64,000 bases of DNA from DASYXZ01 sp035946625 (GTDB lineage Bacteria > Acidobacteriota > Terriglobia > UBA7540): assembly GCA_035946625.1 (NCBI GenBank), contig DASYZE010000074.1:36944-100943 (forward strand), given 5' to 3'. Shown one piece after another: positions 9,198-17,842 of this stretch. The notes below the pieces were generated by a model, which saw only the letters and a program-made list of their open reading frames with translations, was not told the origin of the DNA and did not search any database. Within the stretch, counting starts at the first letter, position 1. Each line of letters begins with the position of its first letter. A program made the translations under genes and the position numbers.

Positions 9198-12100
9198 ATG
9201 TTGCAGCGAGCGGAGATTCGGACCGGACTGTCTCTGGTTTTTAGCATTCTTATCATGATGATGGCCGGGAGAAATGTTCGAGCCCAAATGACGACCTCGT
9301 CGACTGTCATCGGGACAGTTACGGATGCCAGTGGCGCCGTGATGTCGGGCGCGACGATCACGGCCACAAATTCAGAAACGAAAGACATTCGCACCACCGA
9401 AAGCAATTCTGATGGTACCTTCGCCCTGCCCGGGCTGCCCTCCGGAACTTACTCGGTCACCGTTTCAAAGACTGGCTTTGAGACCTCGGTCACCAAAGGT
9501 TTGGAACTGCATCCGGCCACCGTTTTTACGCTGGAGGCCGCGCTGAAAGTTGGCTCGACGAACAGTCAGGTGACGGTTGAAGCCAACGCGGTAGAGGTGC
9601 AGACGAGTACTTCCGAAGTAGCCGGGCAAGTGGCCGGCGCCCAAGCCGCGGCGCTGCCGATCAATGGGCGCAACTTCCAGAGCTTGTCGGCTCTCATGCC
9701 GGGCGTAACCAACCTCCAGCCCGGGGTAGGCTTCGGCCAAGGCGCGGATGAGCAGGGAAACGCAATGTCGATTAACGGGATGGGGCCCAGCGGCTCTCTG
9801 TACCTTCTGGATGGGATCTGGAACATCGACGCCGGAGCCATGAACAACCTGTCGATTACTCCTAACCCGGATACTGTCCAGGAAGTCCGAGTGCTGCAGA
9901 ACAATTACGGCGTCCAATACAGCTTGATGGGCGCCAACGTGGTTCTCCTCGAGACCAAAAGCGGTACCAGCAGTTTCCACGGCAGCGCGTACGACTATTT
10001 CCGGAATGATGCCCTGGACGCGCGTAACTTCTTCAGTCCCACCGTATCCCCGGTTAAGGCCAACATTTTTGGCTATTCGGTGGGTGGTCCGCTATTCATT
10101 CCGCACCACTTTAATACCGACAAAAATAAAGCCTATTTCTTTTGGAGCCAGCAGTGGGTGCGCAAAGACGTCCCCAACGTCATCCAGGGAGCGACGCCCA
10201 CGGCCGCGGCCCGCTCCGGGGATGAATCTCATCTGTGCAGCGCTTACGATGTGAACGGGCTTTGCACGCCAGCGGCTCTGGCAGCTGGAGGCGTTCAGTT
10301 GACCAACCCCGCTACGGGCAATCCTTTTTTGAATAACCAAATCCCGCAGGCCATGATTCAACCTAATTCTCTGGCTATCATGAACGCGTTGATGTCCCTT
10401 CCCAACAACCCTAGTGGCGGATTCCAGAACTACATCAACGTCGATCCGAAGGTGAGCCGGCAGAGGGACGACCAGATCAAGGGAGACTACAATTTCAGCA
10501 GCCGACTGCGGCTGATGGCGGAATATCTTGATGAACATCAGTCGCTCAATAATCCCACCATGGATTGGCTGGGGTCGCCTTTTACCACCAACAACTGGCG
10601 GGATGATAGTGACAACCAGATTGCTCAGATTCAACTTACCCAGATGCTGAGCCCGAACCTTGTGAATATCACGAGTGTGGCCACCAGCAGCTACATTGAT
10701 GGGTACCTTGTGGGAGGCCTGTCTTCATTGAGCCAGATCCCCAGCTTTAGCCAAAAACTACCATTCGCGGGAGGTTTTGGCACTGACCGTTTGCCCGAAA
10801 TCGACTTTTCCGGAGGTTATCCCTCGATGGGCGTGCCGGCCATCATGCCTTTGACCCATGCCAGCGACCTTGAAGATACGCTGACTGACGATCTGAGCTG
10901 GGTCAAGGGTGCCCATTACATCCAAGCGGGTGGCAGCATCCTATTTGGCACAAAGCGGCAAACGAACTTTTCCGCCAGCAACGGTGACTGGTTCTTCAGC
11001 GGGCAATTCACAGGCGACCCCATCTCTGACTTCCTGCTGGGCGATGCTGCCTCTTTGAATCAGTACAGCAGCGAGACACGCCCCTATTCGCAATACACCT
11101 TGGCTTCTCCATATATTCAGGACCGCTGGAAGATTAACCGCCGCTTGTCGCTAACGGGGGGTATCCGCTATCTCTTTGAACCCGTGCCGCACGCTCAGCA
11201 CGGTTATGTGAGTATCTTTAATCCTCAGCAATACAATCCCGCGCATACACCCATTGTCAACACGGACGGAACCATCACGGCCACCCCGAATTACGACCCC
11301 CTGAACGGGCTCATCATTAATGGAGTGAATGGGGTTCCGCCCAACTTCACGACCGCGCACCAGAATTTCCTGGCCCCGTCCGTCGGCTTCGCCTGGGATG
11401 TTTTTGGAGATGGCACCACATCATTGCGGGGCGGCTACCAGATAACATACACCCGCGTTCCCACCGGTGGGGATTGCAGTTATTTCTGCAGCAACAACCC
11501 CCCGTTTGTGCAGTCGATTACGTTGATTACTCCGAGCTTTCCTAACGCACTGGGGGGAAAACCGGCACCCGTGGGAGCCCCCACGCTGTACAGCCAGGAT
11601 AATAACCTTCAGCCCGCGCGTGTGCAAAACTACAGTTTGACCCTCGAGCGTCGATTTGGGAGCAATTGGTACTCCTCCATTGCTTGGGCCGGGAATTGGG
11701 CCGAACACGTCGGGACATATTACAACGTCAACCAACCTTTGCCCGACGGGCAGTACAATTTCAACCCTATTATCAATACGGGGTCCGTCTTTTCATATCT
11801 GTACTCGCCCTATCAGGGGTACGCATCAATAACCACAAACGTCAGCAACGGAAACTTGCGCTGGAACGCCCTGGAAGTGAATCTGCGGCACCCCGTCGGA
11901 CACAACTTGTTCTTGACCGCAGCCTATACCTGGCAACATTCATTGTCCGATACGCGTGGCACTTTGTTCTTCGAAAACGCCACCGGGGTTCAGGATATAT
12001 ATCATCCGGGAAATGACTACGGAAACTCCAATATCAACGTCCCTCAGAGCCTGGGTGTGAGCGCCATTTGGAATCTGCCTTGGTACCACAAGGTGGGGGG

Positions 12101-12548
12101 GGTCAAGGAGTTGGCGCTAGGGGATTGGCAGCTTTCCGACATCACGACCATCCAAAGTGGATTCTCACGCGATGCCGGCCTGAGCATTTCGAACCCCGGC
12201 TTGGCCATACGTCCAGACAAGGTACCTGGCACCAGCATAACGGGACCGAAGACCATCAATGAGTGGTTTAACACCAGCGCCTTTAGCGCGCCCCAGTATG
12301 GATACTTCGGCAATGCAGGGCCGGGCTCCATCCTGGGCCCCGGAACCATTAATTTCGATATGGCCGTCAGCAAGGACTTTCACATTGGCGAGCATCTGAC
12401 AAGCCAGCTCCGCGGCGAGTTTTTCAACGCCTTCAACCACGCGAATTTTAACAGCATCTCAACGTCTCTCGGGTCCGGAGCCTTTGGGCAGGTCACGGGC
12501 GCCGCAGACCCGCGTATTATTGAAATTGCGCTTCGCTTTCAGTTTTGA
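9198..12548 (+). CDS. TonB-dependent receptor with N-terminal carboxypeptidase-regulatory-like domain
   Basis: 1116 residues. It is predicted to be an outer-membrane channel for oligosaccharides, here probably rhamnose-containing. The ATG at 9198 is preferred over the open-frame start at 9135 because AAGGAGG lies six bases upstream and the protein then begins with a signal peptide (MLQRAEIRTGLSLVFSILIM). Residues about 35-115 form a beta-sandwich (VIGTVTDASGAVMSGATITA ... LPGLPSGTYSVTVSKTGF). A plug follows (LPINGRNFQSLSALMPGVTN), then a large barrel ending in the aromatic IALRFQF. This Oar-like architecture is strongly expanded in Acidobacteriota. No SusD-like lipoprotein accompanies it. The position between the regulator and the catabolic block supports a role in substrate entry. 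Confidence 0.9.
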   Translation: MLQRAEIRTGLSLVFSILIMMMAGRNVRAQMTTSSTVIGTVTDASGAVMSGATITATNSETKDIRTTESNSDGTFALPGLPSGTYSVTVSKTGFETSVTKGLELHPATVFTLEAALKVGSTNSQVTVEANAVEVQTSTSEVAGQVAGAQAAALPINGRNFQSLSALMPGVTNLQPGVGFGQGADEQGNAMSINGMGPSGSLYLLDGIWNIDAGAMNNLSITPNPDTVQEVRVLQNNYGVQYSLMGANVVLLETKSGTSSFHGSAYDYFRNDALDARNFFSPTVSPVKANIFGYSVGGPLFIPHHFNTDKNKAYFFWSQQWVRKDVPNVIQGATPTAAARSGDESHLCSAYDVNGLCTPAALAAGGVQLTNPATGNPFLNNQIPQAMIQPNSLAIMNALMSLPNNPSGGFQNYINVDPKVSRQRDDQIKGDYNFSSRLRLMAEYLDEHQSLNNPTMDWLGSPFTTNNWRDDSDNQIAQIQLTQMLSPNLVNITSVATSSYIDGYLVGGLSSLSQIPSFSQKLPFAGGFGTDRLPEIDFSGGYPSMGVPAIMPLTHASDLEDTLTDDLSWVKGAHYIQAGGSILFGTKRQTNFSASNGDWFFSGQFTGDPISDFLLGDAASLNQYSSETRPYSQYTLASPYIQDRWKINRRLSLTGGIRYLFEPVPHAQHGYVSIFNPQQYNPAHTPIVNTDGTITATPNYDPLNGLIINGVNGVPPNFTTAHQNFLAPSVGFAWDVFGDGTTSLRGGYQITYTRVPTGGDCSYFCSNNPPFVQSITLITPSFPNALGGKPAPVGAPTLYSQDNNLQPARVQNYSLTLERRFGSNWYSSIAWAGNWAEHVGTYYNVNQPLPDGQYNFNPIINTGSVFSYLYSPYQGYASITTNVSNGNLRWNALEVNLRHPVGHNLFLTAAYTWQHSLSDTRGTLFFENATGVQDIYHPGNDYGNSNINVPQSLGVSAIWNLPWYHKVGGVKELALGDWQLSDITTIQSGFSRDAGLSISNPGLAIRPDKVPGTSITGPKTINEWFNTSAFSAPQYGYFGNAGPGSILGPGTINFDMAVSKDFHIGEHLTSQLRGEFFNAFNHANFNSISTSLGSGAFGQVTGAADPRIIEIALRFQF

Positions 12549-12624
12549 AGGCGAATCCGCGGAACCATGTGCGTTGGCCTTGCATAGCAAGCTTGGCTGA
12601 TGCCTTAAACCATTCTTGAATGGC

Positions 12625-12653
12625 TTGACAAGACTTGCCATAGGTTATTTAGT
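12625..12653 (+). promoter_or_regulatory. Predicted promoter of the E1/lipoyl operon
   Basis: TTGACA (12625-12630), 17-base spacer, TTTAGT (12648-12653), about 18 bases before the ATG at 12671. The -10 box is weak but the -35 box is consensus and the spacing ideal. It suggests that the following block can be transcribed separately from the receptor. Confidence 0.45.
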
Positions 12654-12670
12654 GTGTGCGGAACAGGACT

Positions 12671-13648
12671 ATGCGCTCTCTGACCATGAGCCAGGCCATT
12701 AACGAGGCACTCCGTGAAGAGATGCGGAGCCAGCCCACCCTCATCCTTCTCGGCCAGGACATCGGGCCGTATGGCGGGACGTTCGGGGTCTACCGTGGCC
12801 TCTTTGAGGAGTTCGGTGAGGACCGCGTACGTGACGGTCCCCTATGCGAGTCGGCCACCGTCGGTTTTGCCATCGGAGCGGCAATCAACGGCATGCGGAC
12901 CGTCGTCGAATTGGAGTTCATGGACTTCGTCACGGTTGCTATGGACCAGATTGTCAACCAGGCAGCCAAGATGCACTATTTTTTTGGCGGCCAGATCAAT
13001 GTTCCCATGGTGATCCGCACTCCGATCGTGAGCCGCATGGGAATGGGCTCGCAGCACTCGCAGAGCCTGGAGGCATGGTTCATGCATGTCCCCGGATTGA
13101 AGATTGCGATCCCGTCAAACGCATATGACGCGAAGGGCCTGCTCAAAACTGCTTTGCGCGACTCAAACCCGGTACTTTTCGTCGAGAATGTAAGGCTCTA
13201 CTCAACCAAAAGCGAAGTCCCTGAAACCGATTATTCAATCCCTTTCGGGCAAGCGCGTGTCCTTCGTGAAGGAAGCGACCTGACAATGGTGGCGATCTCT
13301 GGAACCGTGCCCGTCGCTCTGGCAGCCGCCGATCAACTGGCGCAAAAGGAAGTTTCAGTTGAGGTTGTTGACCCACGTACACTGAATCCGTTTGACATCG
13401 AGACCTTGGCCGGATCACTTCGCAAGACAGGCAAAGTGCTCATAACCCACGATGGCTACCGGACCGCCGGGGTCGGTGCAGAAATTGGGCAACGGCTTGC
13501 CGAGGAGGCTTTCAACTACCTCGACGCGCCTATCCTTCGCGTGACGGGCCAGGATGTGCCGGTGACTTCGGGCGACCTTCACCTCGCAATGGTGCCGAAT
13601 TGTGACACTTTGGTGAAGGCATCCATGGAGTTGATGGGGAAGGGTTAG
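12671..13648 (+). CDS. 2-oxoacid/acetoin dehydrogenase E1 component, beta subunit
   Basis: 325 residues. It is the beta half of a heterotetrameric TPP-dependent E1 that decarboxylates a 2-oxo acid (or cleaves acetoin) and passes the acyl group to a lipoyl arm. The ATG at 12671 (MRSLTMSQAINEALREEMRS) fits the family N-terminus. A GTG at 12656 is an alternative. Transketolase pyrimidine-domain signatures include LLGQDIGPYGGTFGVYRGL, GAAINGMRTVVELEFMDFVT and PMVIRTPIVSRMGMGSQHSQ. The C-terminal transketolase domain has VEVVDPRTLNPFDIETL. The order beta then alpha is the reverse of most pdh/aco operons. The alpha gene follows after 55 bases. The substrate is unknown; the sugar-catabolic setting suggests a sugar-derived 2-oxo acid or acetoin-like ketol. 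Confidence 0.9.
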   Translation: MRSLTMSQAINEALREEMRSQPTLILLGQDIGPYGGTFGVYRGLFEEFGEDRVRDGPLCESATVGFAIGAAINGMRTVVELEFMDFVTVAMDQIVNQAAKMHYFFGGQINVPMVIRTPIVSRMGMGSQHSQSLEAWFMHVPGLKIAIPSNAYDAKGLLKTALRDSNPVLFVENVRLYSTKSEVPETDYSIPFGQARVLREGSDLTMVAISGTVPVALAAADQLAQKEVSVEVVDPRTLNPFDIETLAGSLRKTGKVLITHDGYRTAGVGAEIGQRLAEEAFNYLDAPILRVTGQDVPVTSGDLHLAMVPNCDTLVKASMELMGKG

Positions 13649-13703
13649 CCTATAGCTTCTCTCCCGGACCTTCGATAGCCCAGCAAGAGAGTTTAGGGGA
13701 GCT

Positions 13704-14696
13704 ATGCAAACAGCCGATACCAACGCGACGAGTCGCCCGACGGTCGAGCTCGGGGTCTTGCTTCAATGGTTCGAACAAATGCTTACCATCAGGGCATTTG
13801 AGGAAAGCGCCATCGAATTGTTCGGCAAGGGCATGATCAGCGGGTCAACGCATCCCGCCATCGCAGCCGAAGCGGTGGCGGTGGGCGCGTGCAGCGCCCT
13901 GCGGCCCGAGGATCTCGTGCTGGCAACCTACCGCGGGCACGGGGTGTGTATCGCCAAGGGGTCTGACCCGAAAGCCCTGATGGCGGAAGTGTTAGGGCGC
14001 GTTACCGGTTGCTGCAAGGGTAAGGGTGGCTCCATGCATCTGTGCGATGTAGGCCGCGGGATTCTGGGGACCAATGCGATCGTGGCCGCGCATATTCCAA
14101 TCGCTGGCGGGGTCGCTTTGGCCTCGAAGCTCCGACACACCGGCCAGGTGACCCTTTGTTTTTTTGGCGACGGGGCTAGTTGCGAGGGTGAATTCTTCGA
14201 GACACTGAACATGGCTGCGCTGTGGAAAGTGCCACTGGTCCTGGTTTGTGAGAACAACGAATACGCAATCTCGGTGCCCATTAACAAATCGCAGGCCACC
14301 CCTGACATTGCGGATCGGGCTCTGGGCTTTGGCATGCGAAACATAAAACTGGATGGCAACGATGTACTTGCCGTCCATGAGGCAGTGTCGTCCGCAGCCT
14401 CCTACGCGCGTGAAGGAAAGGGGCCGACGTTGATTGAATGCAAGACGGTGCGATGGGAACGCCACAGCGCGTTCTCCGCGGGCCGAAATGATAATCCGGA
14501 GGCAGCTCAGCGCTGGCGCCGCGCTGACCCTATCCCGCGATTTCGAGCTTTGCTGATAGGGCTGGGAGCGGAGGAAAGCCAACTTCAAGGAAGGGAGCAG
14601 CGGGCCGCCGGAATCGTGCATGAAGCAGTGGAGTTTGCCCTCGCATCGCCCCGTCCGTCGGAAGCGAGCTTGTCGGAAGACGTTTTCGCTCAATAG
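13704..14696 (+). CDS. 2-oxoacid/acetoin dehydrogenase E1 component, alpha subunit
   Basis: 330 residues. It carries the TPP-binding motif GDGASCEGEFFETLNMAALW (Gly155-Asp156-Gly157) ending in CENN. KGKGGSMHLCDVGRGILGTN is close to the AcoA (acetoin dehydrogenase) and PdhA pattern. The open frame starts with ATG behind TTAGGGGAG. With the beta subunit it would form an alpha2-beta2 E1. The C-terminus has ECKTVRWERHSAFSAG, where canonical PdhA/AcoA enzymes have a TYR.x.GHS-type loop carrying a phosphorylation or catalytic His-Ser pair. The lipoyl-domain gene follows after about 80 bases. No E2 or E3 gene is found in the window. Confidence 0.9.
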   Translation: MQTADTNATSRPTVELGVLLQWFEQMLTIRAFEESAIELFGKGMISGSTHPAIAAEAVAVGACSALRPEDLVLATYRGHGVCIAKGSDPKALMAEVLGRVTGCCKGKGGSMHLCDVGRGILGTNAIVAAHIPIAGGVALASKLRHTGQVTLCFFGDGASCEGEFFETLNMAALWKVPLVLVCENNEYAISVPINKSQATPDIADRALGFGMRNIKLDGNDVLAVHEAVSSAASYAREGKGPTLIECKTVRWERHSAFSAGRNDNPEAAQRWRRADPIPRFRALLIGLGAEESQLQGREQRAAGIVHEAVEFALASPRPSEASLSEDVFAQ

Positions 14697-14777
14697 GAGG
14701 AGCCGAACCGCGCAGCCCTTGCGCAGCGCGATCTCGTGAAAAAGGAGCACTTGGAAAGCCTGCTGGCGGAAGTTGCT

Positions 14778-15020
14778 ATGACAACGGTCACCATCCCGAA
14801 GCTGACGTTAACTATGGAAGGCGGCACTTTGCTGAAGTGGATGAAGGGTGAGGGCCAGCATGTGGAAAAGGGCGAGCCACTCTTCGAGTTGGAGACGGAT
14901 AAAGCTTTGACGGAGGTTTCGGCCCCGGTCTCAGGAGTTCTCTCCAAGATCGTCGTGAGGGAAGGGAGTGTCGATTGTGGATCAGTGGTCGGCATGATTG
15001 CCGAGGATGCCGCTAAATAG
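14778..15020 (+). CDS. Free-standing lipoyl-domain protein
   Basis: 80 residues forming one lipoyl/biotinyl domain, with TIPKLTLTMEGGTLLKWMKG, then EGQHVEKGEPLFELETDKAL, where the Lys of ETDKA is the predicted lipoylation site, then SAPVSGVLSKIVVREG. The ATG at 14778 (MTTVTIPKL) matches normal lipoyl-domain starts. An upstream in-frame GTG at 14736 would add a 14-residue leader of no obvious function. In E2 proteins this domain is followed by a subunit-binding and an acyltransferase domain. Here the gene ends directly after it. It probably accepts the acyl group from the E1 pair next door. What takes the group from it is unknown. Confidence 0.85.
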   Translation: MTTVTIPKLTLTMEGGTLLKWMKGEGQHVEKGEPLFELETDKALTEVSAPVSGVLSKIVVREGSVDCGSVVGMIAEDAAK

Positions 15021-15096
15021 CCAAACGTTTACACGTCTCCTCAGCAGGAGCCGAGCGTCCTGAGAGCACGACACCGAGGTGGTAACAGATAATCCC

Positions 15097-16260
15097 ATGA
15101 AAATCATCGATGTTTGCGCCATACCACTGATGAGACGTCTCAATGAAAGGTATATGGGGGGGACCTACGAAATCACTTGCCGCAATACACTGGTGACCGA
15201 GGTCTGGACCGACGATGGTATTGTCGGACGGTCCTTCGGAGGCGATGAGGAAAAACTCCAGGCCGAGATCGTGCAGGTGATTGAGGATTGTTACAAGCCG
15301 CTCCTCCTCGGAGAAGATCTCCATGACGTGGAAAGACTTTGGCAGAAAATGTTTGACGCTGATCCGAAGCTGCCGAATCGTGGTATTCACACCCTCGATC
15401 TGGCCAATCGAGCAGTCGTGATGCAGGCGATAGCGGCGGTTGACATCGCCCTCTGGGACGCTATCGGTAAGGCTTTAAATACGCCGGTTTACAAGCTGCT
15501 GGGTGGCTTTCGAGACAAAGTGCCAGTGATCGCTATTGGCGGGTACTACGCGCCCGGAAAGGGAGACTCCGAACTTGGGGAGGAGTTGTGTTCTTATCGG
15601 GAAATCGGACTGGCGGGGATTAAACTTAAGGTCGGGCGAGAGGGCGTGGAGGAGGACGCGAGGCGCGTGCGAGTGGCTCGCGAGGCCGTCGGAAACGAAT
15701 TCGTGATCGCCTGCGACGCCAATATGGCCTGGACATCGGACCAAGCCATTCGTTTTGCGAGGCTTGTGGCAGACCTGAATATCCGGTGGCTGGAAGAGCC
15801 CGTACAGTGGTATGACCAGCTTCGCGAGCTCCGGCGGGTGCGCGAGACAACCGGGATTCCGGTGGTGGCCGGCCAGGGAGAAATTTCGCGCTTCGGCTGC
15901 CGCGATCTGATTTTGAACGAAGCAGTGGACATTCTCAACGTGGATGTGACCATCGCTGGGGGCATTACTGAATGGCGACGCATCGCAGCTCTCGCCAGTA
16001 GTTTTGGCATCGCGATGGCGCACCATGAAGAGCCGCAGGTTTCCATTCATTTGCTGGCGGGTATTCCCCACGGGCTTTATGTTGAGATTTTTCCGGACCC
16101 AGCACGTGACCCCATGTGGTTCGAGTTACCGGCTCAACAGCCGAAAATCAAAAGCGGCTATATGTATGTCCCACAAAGCCCGGGTCTCGGCATCGAACTA
16201 CGCCCCGAGATCATCTCCAAGTACTCGGATCAGCCGTTGGGAAAAGAAAGCAGACAGTAA
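15097..16260 (+). CDS. Enolase-superfamily (mandelate racemase/muconate lactonizing type) enzyme
   Basis: 387 residues; probably a sugar-acid dehydratase. The ATG at 15097 (MKIIDVCAIPL) is favoured over the GTG at 15079. The N-terminal capping domain has TEVWTDDGIVGRSFGG, and the hinge is DIALWDAIGKAL. In the barrel, GIKLKVG carries the Lys pair, CDANMAW holds metal ligand Asp207, LEEPV the second and GQGE the third acidic ligand, and AMAHHEEPQV the histidine region near the end. This is the mandelate racemase subgroup arrangement. It lies inside the E1/lipoyl block. It is distinct from the rhamnonate-dehydratase-like enzyme at 28473, so the island has two members of this superfamily. The substrate cannot be assigned. 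Confidence 0.82.
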   Translation: MKIIDVCAIPLMRRLNERYMGGTYEITCRNTLVTEVWTDDGIVGRSFGGDEEKLQAEIVQVIEDCYKPLLLGEDLHDVERLWQKMFDADPKLPNRGIHTLDLANRAVVMQAIAAVDIALWDAIGKALNTPVYKLLGGFRDKVPVIAIGGYYAPGKGDSELGEELCSYREIGLAGIKLKVGREGVEEDARRVRVAREAVGNEFVIACDANMAWTSDQAIRFARLVADLNIRWLEEPVQWYDQLRELRRVRETTGIPVVAGQGEISRFGCRDLILNEAVDILNVDVTIAGGITEWRRIAALASSFGIAMAHHEEPQVSIHLLAGIPHGLYVEIFPDPARDPMWFELPAQQPKIKSGYMYVPQSPGLGIELRPEIISKYSDQPLGKESRQ

Positions 16261-16284
16261 ATCATTTTCTCCGGGGTGGAAGCC

Positions 16285-17031
16285 ATGGTTGAGCTCAACT
16301 ACAATACCAAGCTCAAGCGAAATATTCGGACTGAGAACCTACAGGAGCTTTCAGTTTCGACAATCACGAAAATCAACGAAGCGATCGATGCGGGTCGAAA
16401 AGAAGAGGCCAAAGCTCTGGTCGATTATTTCCGCCAGGAGATGCAGATCGTTCATGACATCTACGTCGAGTACGTTCAGGGGTTGTTGGCGCATATTGCC
16501 GAGACGTACGGGGAGAGCGCCGTCGAGGCAGCTTTTCGCGGTTCTCTCGGTAAGTGGTTTAAAGAGCGTTACGATGCGTATAACCGCCTCGACCTGGAGG
16601 AGAAGCTGCAGCTCACCGCAGAGGGCATGAGGTGCCACCTCGACGGGCCAGAACGCAAGGGGGACTTCACGGTCACGGAAGAGTCTGATCGATTTGTCTT
16701 CAAGTGGGATCCGTGCGGCAGTGGCGGCGTCTTACGGCGAAAGGCTGAAGCCGAAGGCAAGGAACTCGCCGTTGCGAGGCAGTCGCACGACTGGACTTGG
16801 GGCAAGGAAGGGGTCTGCCTCTACTGCGCGCACTGTTCATTGGTAAATGAGATTCTCCCCATTGAGCAATTCGGGTATCCGAACCGCATCACCGAGTATC
16901 CGAAACAGCCTGGCGACCCCTGCGTCTGGTACATTTACAAGAATCCCGACGATATTCCTGCGGAGTTTTATGCCCGCATCGGCAAAGTCAAGCCTCCGTC
17001 TTCTCCACGCGGCGCACAGTCCGGCAAATAA
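16285..17031 (+). CDS. Uncharacterised Cys-rich protein with a CLYCAHC motif
   Basis: 248 residues; I do not recognise the family with confidence. The ATG at 16285 (MVELNYNTKLKRNIRTENLQ) is chosen; a GTG at 16276 is also possible. The first ~110 residues are mostly alpha-helical and charged. The second half has a beta-like section (GDFTVTEESDRFVFKWDPCG, then SGG) and a cysteine motif in GKEGVCLYCAHCSLVNEILP, followed by GYPNRITEYP and GDPCVWYIYKNPDDIP. The Cys and His pattern could bind a metal or sit in an active site. There is no signal peptide, so it is cytosolic. It lies between the enolase-like enzyme and the MBL-fold protein, with gaps of 24 and 31 bases, so it is very probably co-transcribed and part of the same pathway. 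Confidence 0.6.
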   Translation: MVELNYNTKLKRNIRTENLQELSVSTITKINEAIDAGRKEEAKALVDYFRQEMQIVHDIYVEYVQGLLAHIAETYGESAVEAAFRGSLGKWFKERYDAYNRLDLEEKLQLTAEGMRCHLDGPERKGDFTVTEESDRFVFKWDPCGSGGVLRRKAEAEGKELAVARQSHDWTWGKEGVCLYCAHCSLVNEILPIEQFGYPNRITEYPKQPGDPCVWYIYKNPDDIPAEFYARIGKVKPPSSPRGAQSGK

Positions 17032-17062
17032 TCGACTGATACCAGCGAGCGAGGTGAGAACA

Positions 17063-17842
17063 GTGGGAGAAACAACGTACTCGATTCGAGTTCTAAAAGT
17101 GGGAGGTGAGGTTTGCCCAAGCTCCTCTGTTTTCTGGAACGATCGGTTCGGTAAGTGGACGGAGCTCAATTACTATGCCGCCGTCATCCAAGGAGGGGGC
17201 CACACAATCCTGCTGAATTCAGGCTTGCCGGCAGACTTCTCCTTCTATGCCCAATTCACTCAGGACTGGTGCGCGCAGGCGAGCGTGTCCCGAAGCGAAG
17301 AAGACAAGATTGAAAACAGGCTGGGGCAGATTGGAATTGCGCCGGACCATGTGGACACTATGATCTTTACTCCCCTGACGGTCTATACAGCCGGCTGCCT
17401 CGGCAGCTTCTCCAAGGCTCGATACTGGCTCTCCCGGCGCGTCTGGCTTGATTACTGGGCTCCAGATCCCTTTGACCTTCAACTCCCACGCGATCTCATT
17501 TTTCCGCCGGAGAGCCTCACCTGCCTGGTGGGCGAGGGCCGACCACGTATTGGATGGCTCGATGAAGAGGGTGAGATTCTCCCGGGCCTCGAGTATTTCT
17601 GGACGGGCGGGCATCACCGAAGCAGCCTGGCCTATTTGATTCGGACTTCGATTGGCATCGTTGGGTTTGCCGACTGCTGCTTTACTTATGAGAATCTGGA
17701 AAAGAAGATCCCGATCGGCCTTGCCGAGAGCTATCGCGAGTGTTTGATTGCCTATGACCGACTCCAACGATCTGCCGATGTTGTGATTCCTTTGTATGAT
17801 CCGGAGGTTTTCCATCGCCATCCCGAAGGGCGGGTGGCATGA
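17063..17842 (+). CDS. Metallo-beta-lactamase-fold protein lacking the metal-binding motif
   Basis: 259 residues. The GTG at 17063 is chosen because GAGGTGAG lies just upstream and the longer frame (from 16847) overlaps the preceding gene. The overall pattern matches AHL-lactonase-like MBL hydrolases: HTILLNSGLP near residue 50, VDTMIFTPLTVYTAGCLGSF near 98-116, a TGGHHRSSLAYLI strand near 181-193, GFADCCF at 201-207 and VIPLYDPEVF at 241-250. The normal THxHxDHxG signature is replaced by TPLTVYTAG at residues 103-111, so all four ligands are lost. The last family His (GHDPEVF) is Tyr245. The fold is probable and metal-dependent hydrolysis unlikely. The gene's last bases overlap the next start (ATGA), so they are translationally coupled. 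Confidence 0.72.
   Translation: MGETTYSIRVLKVGGEVCPSSSVFWNDRFGKWTELNYYAAVIQGGGHTILLNSGLPADFSFYAQFTQDWCAQASVSRSEEDKIENRLGQIGIAPDHVDTMIFTPLTVYTAGCLGSFSKARYWLSRRVWLDYWAPDPFDLQLPRDLIFPPESLTCLVGEGRPRIGWLDEEGEILPGLEYFWTGGHHRSSLAYLIRTSIGIVGFADCCFTYENLEKKIPIGLAESYRECLIAYDRLQRSADVVIPLYDPEVFHRHPEGRVA

Noticed and set aside
16847..17062. N-terminal extension of the MBL-fold protein
   Set aside because: It overlaps the coding end of the preceding gene, lacks fold features, and the GTG at 17063 has a good ribosome binding site.
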